From Rebecca billardiae RCC1528 (Eukaryota; Haptophyta): a stretch of DNA of 64,000 nucleotides. The stretch spans positions 868,001 through 932,000 of the forward strand of contig OZ251227.1 in the NCBI GenBank assembly GCA_965240325.2, written 5' to 3'. Position numbers and translations under genes: made by a program. Positions 37,901-46,605 of this stretch are shown piece after piece. Each line of letters begins with the position of its first letter. Position 1 is the first letter of the stretch. Under the pieces are notes generated by a model. That model was not told where the DNA came from, made no database searches, and worked only from the letters and a program-made list of their open reading frames with translations.

Positions 37901-39324
37901 GGTGGTGACGGCGGCGGCGAGGGCGGCGGGCTCGGCGGTGGCGGGCTGGGCGGTGGGCTCGGTGGCGGGCTGGGCGGCGGCGACGGCGGCGGGCTCGGTG
38001 GCGGGCTGGGCGGCGGGCTGGGCGGCGGGCTCGGCGGTGGAGAGGGGGGCGGTGGGCTTGGAGGCGGTGACGGCGGCGGGCTCGGAGGTGGCGACGGCGG
38101 GGGACTCGGCGGCGGGCTCGGCGGTGGTGACGGCGGCGGCGAGGGCGGCGGGCTCGGCGGCGGCGGGCTGGGCGGTGGGCTCGGCGGCGGCGATGGCGGT
38201 GGCGATGGCGGTGGGCTTGGCGGTGGACTCGGAGGCGGGCTCGGCGGCGGGCTCGGCGGTGGAGAGGGGGGCGGTGGGCTTGGAGGCGGTGACGGCGGCG
38301 GGCTCGGAGGTGGCGACGGCGGGGGACTCGGCGGCGGGCTCGGCGGTGGTGACGGCGGCGGCGAGGGCGGCGGGCTCGGCGGCGGCGGGCTGGGCGGTGG
38401 GCTCGGCGGCGGCGATGGCGGTGGCGATGGCGGTGGGCTTGGCGGTGGACTCGGAGGCGGGCTCGGCGGCGGGCTCGGCGGTGGAGAGGGGGGCGGTGGG
38501 CTTGGAGGCGGTGACGGCGGCGGGCTCGGAGGTGGCGACGGCGGGGGACTCGGCGGCGGGCTCGGCGGTGGTGACGGCGGCGGCGAGGGCGGCGGGCTCG
38601 GCGGCGGCGGGCTGGGCGGCGGGCTCGGCGGCGGCGATGGCGGTGGCGATGGCGGTGGGCTTGGCGGTGGACTCGGAGGCGGGCTCGGCGGTGGGCTCGG
38701 CGGTGGAGAGGGGGGCGGTGGGCTTGGAGGCGGTGACGGCGGCGGGCTCGGAGGTGGCGACGGCGGGGGACTCGGCGGCGGGCTCGGCGGTGGTGACGGC
38801 GGCGGCGAGGGCGGCGGGCTCGGCGGCGGCGGGCTGGGCGGTGGGCTCGGCGGCGGCGATGGCGGTGGCGATGGCGGTGGGCTTGGCGGTGGACTCGGAG
38901 GCGGGCTCGGCGGCGGGCTCGGCGGTGGAGAGGGGGGCGGTGGGCTTGGAGGCGGTGACGGCGGCGGGCTCGGAGGTGGCGACGGCGGGGGACTCGGCGG
39001 CGGGCTCGGCGGTGGTGACGGCGGCGGCGAGGGCGGCGGGCTCGGCGGCGGCGGGCTGGGCGGTGGGCTCGGCGGCGGCGATGGCGGTGGCGATGGCGGT
39101 GGGCTTGGCGGTGGACTCGGAGGCGGGCTCGGCGGCGGGCTCGGCGGTGGAGAGGGGGGCGGTGGGCTTGGAGGCGGTGACGGCGGCGGTGACGGCGGCG
39201 GGCTTGGGGGTGGGCTTGGTGGCGGGCTGGGCGGCGGGCTGGGCGGTGGCGAGGGCTGGGCGCATGCCGGGCTCACAAGGACAAGGGCGACGATGGCCAC
39301 CCAACGCGCGGCTTGTCGCGTCAT
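15991..39324 (-). CDS. Giant SPPP-repeat / REJ-GPS polycystin-1-like surface protein (7,777 aa)
   Basis: One intronless frame. The ATG at 39324 gives a clean 22-residue signal peptide ending in ACA. In order (approximate residues): SPPP/SPPPP repeats (24-3630); 17 repeats of ~90 residues with a Cys pair and G-x-G-x-x-x-G-D / LCYxF..P..LY signatures (3640-5265); about five IPT/TIG-like domains (5270-5800); a REJ-like region (5840-6475); a Ser/Ala-rich GAIN-like stretch; a Cys-rich EGF-like bit; a GPS motif (CFWW...GC...CACDHLTDF, 6858-6893); TM1 (6941-6964); coiled coil and IQ motif (IQKALRGKQARAR, ~7014); TM2 and TM3 (7090-7150); a Pro-rich loop; two EF-hands (DVDGSGHMD and DRDQDKEIS, 7586-7640); TM4 and TM5 (7676-7746). 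The TM1-TM5 pattern resembles polycystin-1, but no channel module follows. Likely a surface glycoprotein anchored by its C-terminus; SPPP suggests arabinosylated hydroxyproline. Confidence 0.85.
23530..28430 (-). repeat. Seventeen tandem ~90-residue Cys-pair domains
   Basis: Each unit has a VVGVxExVxFxGVG start, a GDxAxWV centre followed by a Cys, an FTL strand and an LCYxFxxxPxxLY end. Two Cys per unit are nearly always kept, suggesting an internal disulphide. An Ig-like beta fold is my inference. Units 5 and 10 are almost identical over about 170 bp (around 27010-27190 and 25570-25750), whereas other units differ widely. Confidence 0.85.
31530..32370 (-). repeat. 276-bp higher-order repeat within the SPPP array
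   Basis: GATGGCGGTGGACTC (plus strand) lies at 31541, 31817 and 32093, 276 bp (92 codons) apart. Related but rearranged units continue to about 32900. Confidence 0.85.
33960..36360 (-). repeat. 762-bp higher-order repeat within the SPPP array
   Basis: The landmark GGCGGAGGTGAAGGCGGAGG (plus strand) occurs at 34061, 34823, 35585 and 36347, each 762 bp (254 codons) apart. Sequence similarity extends through the first three units and decays in the fourth. Confidence 0.92.
38041..39180 (-). repeat. 222-bp higher-order repeat within the SPPP array
   Basis: The landmark AGAGGGGGGC (plus strand) recurs at 38041, 38263, 38485, 38707, 38929 and 39151, exactly 222 bp (74 codons) apart. The units are almost identical, which implies recent tandem amplification. 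This is the N-terminal end of the mature protein. Confidence 0.95.
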
Positions 39325-39687
39325 CGTGCAGGCGCGCTCGCCCAGGTGGCGAGCGCTACGACGTGCAGGCGACGTGCAGGCGAACGGCACGGGCAGGCGC
39401 GCGAGGGCTGCGCGATTACCACCTGGCTGGCAGGTGGCAAGCAGCGCTCATGCGCTGCAGCAAGCAGGCTCGACTTGCCCGCAGCAAAGAACGCTCGGCC
39501 GGGTTTTTTGGTGCGCGAACGCGGAACCACCCGCGAAGGATTGGCAGTGCTATTCTTGGCCATTCACGGATTCGTACACTATTGCGAACAAGCGATGCGA
39601 GTAGTGTTGTGAAACGTCATACAACGCGGCGAACCCCCACCTGTAAACATGGGACTGCGGGTAATAGTACCCACCCGAGATCGCAGC
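39325..39687. other. Intergenic between two minus-strand genes
   Basis: Holds the promoter and 5' UTR of the giant gene and the 3' UTR of the RING gene. No additional gene is evident. Confidence 0.6.
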
Positions 39688-40815
39688 TCAGATGAAGTCG
39701 TCCATGAGCTGGCGCTTGCACAGCGGGCAGTCCGCCGCGAGCTGCATCGACACGACCCATCGGTCGATGCACTCTTTGTGGAAGGGGTGCTGGCACACGA
39801 GCACCCGGACCGGCTCGCCGTGCTCGAACGCGCACAGGCAGATGGCGCACACTGACTCGGCAGTGTCCGAACGCGCGGCGCCGCCTGCGCCGTCGGCTGC
39901 GTCGGCGGGCGAAGTCGGCGTGCGCGCGGCCGCGGGCGGTGTGTCCGCACCGGCCGGTGCGAGCTCAACGTATGCGCCCGGGGTGCTGCTGTCCCCGTCG
40001 GCCGAGCCGGCAGCGATCGACGCCGACCCTGCTCTCGTCGACGCCGTGCCGTCGGCTGCTCGTGCGCTCGCGGGGGATGCGCCGGCAGCTGCAGCCGCTG
40101 GCGCACTCGCGCCTGCGGGCGATGCCATTGCTGTCGCCGAGGACGGCGCCGGCACGGTTGCAGCCGCCACGCCACCGGGGAGCAGCAACAGCGGCTCGAG
40201 CGGGCGCCAGTCTCGGCCCGAGGCGGAGCGGTGAGGGTCCGGCGGCGAGGCACGCGTGGCGCGCGCGAGGCACCCACCCGCGCCGACCGCCGAGTCGAGC
40301 AGCGGCTCCAGGTACGGGATGGCAGGCGTCGCCTTCATGAACCGGCGCAGCGCGCGCTCGGCGACGCGCCCCCTACGGATGTGCGTCCAGTAGACGGTGG
40401 AGAAGAGGATCCAGCCGGCGCACACCATCGCAACGAAGACGCACAACAGCGCATCCTCGCCGAAGTGCAGCGTGCGCCGCAGCTCCTTCGCCGCAGGCGA
40501 CGCCTTGTCGCCCGAGATGCGCGGGATCACCGTCGCGTCGATCAGCTCGTTGGCTAGCTCCTCGACGTGTGGCACGACGAAGAACATGATCGTCACGCTG
40601 AGGAAGAGCGCGAGGAAGACGCGCAGCAGCGCGAAGACGTCATCCAGCGTCTGCGCCGCGAACGCGCCGAGCAGGCCGCACGCGAGGAGCAAGCCCGTGC
40701 ACGCCGCGCCGACCACTGATGGCACAAGCACGACTGCGACAAGCGAGCCGACCGCGAGGAAAATCTCGCACGCGAACACCACGGCGCCGAGCGTCTCCAG
40801 GGTGCACGCCGGCAT
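39688..40815 (-). CDS. Membrane RING-H2 E3 ubiquitin ligase
   Basis: A single exon of 375 aa with an ATG at 40815. The N-terminal half has four hydrophobic segments (about residues 9-32, 35-55, 64-82 and 120-142), predicted to span a membrane. An Ala/Ser/Pro-rich linker follows (200-315). The C-terminal RING-H2 finger is complete: CAIC, 14 residues, CQHPFHKEC with the two His ligands, then CPLC near the end. RING-H2 proteins recruit E2 enzymes and ubiquitinate membrane or secretory-pathway targets; which membrane is not evident. The finger lies eight residues from the C-terminus. Confidence 0.88.
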   Translation of the reverse strand: MPACTLETLGAVVFACEIFLAVGSLVAVVLVPSVVGAACTGLLLACGLLGAFAAQTLDDVFALLRVFLALFLSVTIMFFVVPHVEELANELIDATVIPRISGDKASPAAKELRRTLHFGEDALLCVFVAMVCAGWILFSTVYWTHIRRGRVAERALRRFMKATPAIPYLEPLLDSAVGAGGCLARATRASPPDPHRSASGRDWRPLEPLLLLPGGVAAATVPAPSSATAMASPAGASAPAAAAAGASPASARAADGTASTRAGSASIAAGSADGDSSTPGAYVELAPAGADTPPAAARTPTSPADAADGAGGAARSDTAESVCAICLCAFEHGEPVRVLVCQHPFHKECIDRWVVSMQLAADCPLCKRQLMDDFI

Positions 40816-42279
40816 CCGCGTCGGGGCACGGCAGGCCGGTCGGCCCGCGTTGCCGGCACCCCGCCGCTTGCTTGCCCGCGCGTCGGCGCGGATTGGCGCG
40901 CCGGACGGGCGCGCGGATGGCGCCGCGCAATTCCTTCTTTGTAGCAGTCGTAGTCAGTCTCGTCAATGCTCACCCGCCACCCGGCCAGCCGGCCCGAGGC
41001 TGGAACTTGAGCCCGCATTTCCCAGCGAGGTGCCCCATCTCGGCGGGGCTGGCACGCTCGGCACACGCTCCTGAGCGCTCGCTTCGCGGTGCGGCAGGCC
41101 TCGGGCAGCCCAGACAGACATGCCGCGACCGAATTACCGGGCCATGCGTGCACCACATCCGCGCTACGTGGCCTGCGCGCTGGACGACTGAGAGTCAATG
41201 CCGACCCACTGCATTCCACTGCCCCGCATGCACCCCGAGTCACCTTCAGAGGGCGTCGACAAGCGCAGAGCGGGCGCGCGGGAGTTCGACCAACTCGTGT
41301 ACCTTCTTGCAAGCACCAGCGGTGAGGTCGCAAGCCGAACCTTGACCAGCCGTGGAACTTGAGCTGGTCGGCAGCAACACACCGCATGGCCCCCGATGAA
41401 GCTGGCAGCGTGCGAGGAGGAGGCGCGGTGCGCGTCCGCGGCTGGCGAGAGGCGTCCGGACCGTGCCGTTCTCGGCCGCGCCCGCGCGCTTCCCGCCGCC
41501 GCGGGCCCCGTGTACGCTCGTCGTCGCCCTCGCCGCGAGGGCGCCAAACCGGGCTCAAGTTCCAACGAGCGCTCTATGAACTGTAATGATGGATGGCGAC
41601 TGGCGCGGAGTGCGGCGGTCGTCTGCAGTAGTTTCGAATTCGCGCGTATGGCTATGCGGCGCATTGACGGGCAGTGCGATCTGATGTCGCCTGTGCGCGG
41701 ATATTTCATGCTGCCGAGGCCGGCAGCCCGTTCAGAAAGTACAGAGCATAATCCTGGCGCGGCCTGTAACGGTGCCTCTACTGTCGGTCGCGGACACGAG
41801 CCGACTATCGCGGTCGTGAATTCACCGTATCGAGTCGCGAGTAACGCGCAGTACTTGTCAGAAGACGCGCGGCAATGTTCGCACCAAGATGCGATTTCAC
41901 GCCTACCTGCACGGTACCTGCCATGCGCCCATCGACGCTGAGCAAGCGGGCGGTGGCAATGACACGGGCAGGCGCGACGAGTCTGCGAAAGCACGGGCGA
42001 TACCATAATGAGTGGATGACGGCGTACCCGTCACAGTCGTTCGGGAGATCCGCACGTGATTATATAATATATAATATATATATAATATATATATATAATT
42101 TTAACGATTTAGGGCTATCTCAATAGTCATCTCTCCTCTGCGTCTGATAATCGCGTACTGGTACGTATGGGGGTACTAATTCTATGATTTTTAAAAGACA
42201 CAGGCACGAGGGCGCAGCTCTCCTGATTCGTCTGTCGAAGTACTGAATAATGGAGTTAATGGACTTAATGGAGGATGTC
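40816..42279. other. Intergenic, no supported gene
   Basis: Open frames on both strands are short or Arg-rich with no domain. An AT-rich microsatellite (TA/ATAT) lies at about 42060-42102. Confidence 0.5.
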
Positions 42280-42284
42280 GGAGC

Positions 42285-42690
42285 GCGTTGGCCGCGGGTG
42301 AGGGAGTCGTCGTAACCGATGCTGATCACACGGTCACTGAGGTGGTATAAGTAGGCGCCCAGGGATGCCGCTGTTTTTGCAGTCGTCGCCGGCCTTGGTC
42401 ATCATGTAGTTGCCCACGTCGTCGTCCGAGGCTGTTCAAGTTGATGCCATAGTGCAGGTAGTGGATGTGGTCGCCCGGGCCGGTGTGCGCGGCCTAGTGG
42501 CCTTGCCGAGTTGAGGGAGTAGTCGCCCTTGCCGTTGAGGAAGTCGTCGTCCTTGCCGTTGAGGAAGTCGTCGCCCTGGCCGCAGAGGAAGTCGTCGCCC
42601 TTGCCGTTGAGGATGTCGTCGCCCTGGCCGCTGAGGATCAGGATGCCTGCCCTGCCCGGCTGGGCGCACCTGGCGCGCCAGCGCCGCGCG
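42285..42690 (-). pseudogene. Remnant with RTX-like calcium-binding nonapeptides
   Basis: On the minus strand, 42503-42650 encodes five consecutive nine-residue repeats of the form L-x-G-x-G-D-D-x-L (for example LSGQGDDI, LNGKGDDF, LCGQGDDF), matching the hemolysin-type Ca-binding pattern; DNA period is 27 bp. Downstream blocks such as GDHIHYLHYGINLN and GDDCKNSGIPG lie in different frames, so the coding sequence is broken by indels. No upstream catalytic or toxic domain is visible. RTX repeats occur in many secreted bacterial, phage and algal proteins and do not by themselves imply toxicity. Probably a decayed insertion. Confidence 0.5.
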
Positions 42691-43134
42691 CGGCTCTACG
42701 CCAGCGACGACGGCGCGGCAGCAGCCAGAGCACAGGGGGCTACTGTAGTTACGGTTCCTCACCGCCTATGAATTTTTCCGGAGCCCGGTAGAAAGTGCCT
42801 ACAGTTTACTAAGAATAAGAGACGCACACAGCTCAGGCAGGCGAGATTGACGCCCGCCAACTGTCACCGCCCATGAAGCCGTCGCCGATGGTAGCGCCGC
42901 CTGGAAAATTCGTTCAGCCGTCCGCCTGCGAGGCCTGGATGAGGGCTGCTGTCAGGCCGCCTCGCGGCGCGCCAGCGCCCGTCATCCTCACCCCACCGTC
43001 GTCCACAAAACGTCGTCGTCCGAACTCGCCGACTGGGCGCCGATGCGACAGCGCGCCGACAGGATGAGGATGTAGTAAGGAATGTAGAGCCCCACTGTCG
43101 GTTGGGGAAGGCGTGTATCAAGCGGCATGACTTT
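42691..43134. other. Intergenic, no supported gene
   Basis: No coherent frame or repeat was recognised before the LINE copy begins. Confidence 0.45.
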
Positions 43135-44533
43135 TAAATTCCCCTTTATAACGGGCTCCGGGTGATCAGACTGGCGGCCGAAGCCTCCAGCCCTACCCTG
43201 GCCAGCCCCCAACCAACCACCACCCTCACCCAACCTCAAACCACTGACCGATACACCAAGTGCCTTGACACCACTCCGCTGTGGACAGCCCGCCTCCAGA
43301 GGGGGCGGGGGTATGCCATTGCCGACAGCATACAAGCCCAACACTGTGGGGTGGTCCCAGGTACCAGCAGTGCACTGCCTTGCAATTCGAGATCATCGAG
43401 TTTGAGCCGAGTCGGCAGACTGGGCACCCCCTAGGGTGCCCCAGTGTGGGCAGAGGGCCAGCCACTAGCCGATCCCTGCGCGGGGGAGGGGACGGAGGGG
43501 GCTGTCAGCGAGCCCAGTAGCTGGGCCGGGGTCTGGGCCACTGGTCCTGGCAGTGAGGCGCCTGTATTTCACTCGTGCTGCTATGGAGGCAGATGGTGTC
43601 ATGTCAGACATGTGTGCGATATCGGGCATCAAGTCAGGGCGTGGGCCGCTGTAGGACGCAAGCAGAGTGGTGGCGATGGCTAATACGCCTGGGGAGGTGT
43701 CGTTTGCGCGCCTCTTTCTGCTGCTCTTTGCAGGGGGTTGCATACTTCGCTGCGCAGGCTGAGCCTGCCTGCCAGTTGGTGTTAGGATAGGCACATTTGC
43801 CTGGCGGGGTGGGCAGTGTCGTTTGGGCGGGGGGCTGTCTTGCTGAGCTTGACTAGGAGGAGGCAGCCTGCGCCTGGGGGCTGCCAGTGTCCTGGCAGAG
43901 CCAGCAGGTGGCTGTGTGGCCTGCTGTCCAGTGTCTGATTGTGTAATGCCGTTGTGAGCTCCGTGACCAGTGTGACTGCCAGCAGCAGGGTCTGCCTCAA
44001 TCTCAGGGCCCCCATGTGTCAACACATTGTCCGACGGACGCACATCGCGGCGAGCCAGTGGGGTAACATATTGGAGCGGCCATGCCACAAGAGGTGTGGC
44101 AGGCTGCAGAGGCCACGCAATCACCATAGGGAGGGGGCGAGCACGCTGTAGAGGCCATCCCACAAGAGTAGCTGAGGGCGCACGTGGTGACCGCGCGCTA
44201 TTGGCTGGTGCAGGTTGGCCTGCCCCGCGCCTGCCTGCCAGCCCTGGCCAGCCTGGGCAGGGGGTTGCTGCTGGATGACAGGTGGTCCCTGTAACTGATT
44301 ATTCATGGCAATCGCCCCTCCTGGGCCTGCCTGTGCCTGTGGGGGCGGGGGCTGCCCCCCCTGGTCGTGCCCAGGCGGCGGCCGAAGCTCCCTGGCATGT
44401 CGGAGGAGACTCCCTGCCTTTGACAGCTGGGAGTCCACGTCCTTGCGGGCCTGCATGATGCCTAGCCCTGCCTTCAGTAAGGCCACGTGCATGCTCCTGC
44501 CGAGATGCACGTTGCCCCCCACAGTGGTCTTCA
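43135..44533 (-). mobile_element. 5'-truncated LINE copy in inverse orientation
   Basis: This is the reverse complement of the 3' part of the neighbouring LINE (about 52403-53769): the end of its ORF and its whole 3' UTR, including the shared ending TTATAAAGGGGAATTT. Homology stops abruptly at 44533, where the ORF part begins with KTTVGGNVHLGR. A one-base loss breaks the ORF shortly after LHQPIARG. Both outer ends of the pair are therefore LINE 3' ends (head-to-head arrangement). Confidence 0.9.
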
Positions 44534-46605
44534 TGACTGGGGTAGCTTATCACACAGAAGGCCTGGCCCTCAGGTGATACCTTATAATGTGCCCCAGCCG
44601 TCCGGTGGCGTACTTATGACTTATCTAATCCCTAATCACACACACACACCCGCCCCCTCTGGAGGCGGGCTGTCCACAGCGGAGTGGTGTCAAGGCACTT
44701 GGTGTATCGGTCAGTGGTTTGAGGTTGGGTGAGGGTGGTGCAAGGGCTTGGGTGGTGGTTGGTTGGGGGCTGGCCAGGGTAGGGCTGGAGGCAGGTGGCG
44801 CAGGCAGTCGCTGCATTTATCGCGGGGCAGAGCGGCGGTGCTGCAGAGGCAGGCATGTCCAACCTGGAGGTCTCAAAGTGAGGCCACAGTCGGGTACACT
44901 CACAGATGATATAGTATGCGGCTGCTGCGCAAGCACTGATGATAGGACAGGGTGATGCAGGCCCAGGTGTTGCTGGTGCGGCAGCAGCAGCGCCAATGCA
45001 GGGCTATCAATACAGCCATGCTGACATCTCGTATGCATACTGCAATGTTGGGGGAGCAGGTGGGGCTGACCCCTCTGTCCGGCGGGACGACATCGCCGCT
45101 TGGATTCGAGCAGTGGGGACACCTGATATTGTCTTTTTGGTGGAGACCCAAATGCCTGCGCACCAGGTAGTGCGGTGGTCCAAGTCGTTCCCGGAGTACA
45201 CGGTACATGCAGAGCACGCCCGCGACAGGCGCAAGGGCGAAAAAGGGGCCAGGGCAGGGTGTGCCATCCTGGTACGCAAAGCACACGTGGGTGCACCCAA
45301 ATCGCTCCACCTCAACAGTGTGTGCAGAGGCAGGGAAATACTATACCCAGAGCTGGCAGGGCACATCATTTCTGGTGAAATCACGCTCTGCAGGGGCAAT
45401 GGGCAGGCTGTCCCCATGTGGGTGTGCTGCTTCTACAACCCGCACGATGAGGAGCGGCAGCACTTGCTGCTCCCACACATAGTCAACCACCTTCGGACAG
45501 GCACAGGCATAGGCCTTCCCACAGCTGGCAACATGAGGACTCATGCTGTGCACGTAGCCAGGCATGCTGCCAGGCTGCAATTGGTCGCATGTGATGGAAA
45601 CTGGCACATGCACGACAGCAACGCAGGGGAGGGGGCTACTCCCAAGGTAGTGTTCCGCACATACATGGCAGACGCTGACCACCTCTTCAACCAAATACCC
45701 AGCACCACACGATGGGACACGCTCGAAAGGCCCACATTCATCACTGCACACAGGGAGGACGGCAACGGGGCAGATCGCTCTGTGATTGACTACATATTCT
45801 CCAACATGGACACAGTTGGGCACACCGGACACATGGACATATCGGAAAAGGCCACCCTGCGAATGCCAGGAGCACATGTTCCAATATATGGCCGGATTCA
45901 CTCGGTGGCACTGCGCGGCGCCGCTGCAGTACTGGCCTCACCTGTGCAACCTCCCAGGCACATACGCGTAGACCTGGGAAAGACGTCGCCTGACTGGAAT
46001 AAAGCCAAACAGCTACTTGCGATGTGGATGGAGGGCCTGCCACGGCACATTGCGGACTTTGCCGAGGCTCCAGTGCCGGCACATATGCTGGTGCAACCTT
46101 CGCTGGTGACGACAGCAGCCACTGCGCTGACAACGCTGAGACACCTCACCACACTGGCCACCAGGGACATGGCAACTGCACTGGAGCAACCCAGTGTATA
46201 TGACGGACAGCCCGACACGCCCCTGAAGATCAGACCAACCACAGCGGGCGCAGCAGCCGGTCAACACAAATCCAAGGCAGATGCTGCCTCTGCTGCGCTA
46301 CATGCAGGCGATATTCTGGCTAACAGAGCAGCTGCTGGGCTGCCAGCTGGTCCAGCAGTGCGCAGAGCAGTGCGCAGGTACGAGCGAACCTGGGGCACTG
46401 GAGCTGCGCAATCCCAGCACTGGATACAAGTGGCAATGGGGCCGCACGGACAGGTGCCGGTAGGGCCATTTCTGTCCCACCAGCGCTGGAGACAAATCGT
46501 GCAGCAGCAATGCAGGACGAGCCGCGCGCAAGTGAAAGCTGTGTGGCAGCAGCAGGCAGAGGAACAAAAGAGGGTGTGGTTCGCCAAAGTCAAGGTTGAG
46601 ACCAA

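Larger units (their letters stand above)
28433..39255 (-). repeat. Coding SPPP minisatellite of 10.8 kb
   Basis: The basic units are 12 bp (SPPP) and 15 bp (SPPPP), all multiples of three, so frame is preserved. Ser is encoded by both AGC and TCN codons and third positions vary, so the DNA is less uniform than the protein. Non-Ser/Pro residues are rare (single V, L, T, N, R, F or I). Higher-order repeats are nested inside. The plus strand is extremely G-rich and C-poor here. Confidence 0.97.

Noticed and set aside
28226-39604. Plus-strand Gly-rich ORF of 3,792 codons and other long Ala/Gly-rich frames across the same region
   Set aside because: The array is built from 12- and 15-bp units, so extra frames stay open on both strands automatically. 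Only the minus-strand frame has a signal peptide and leads into recognisable domains.
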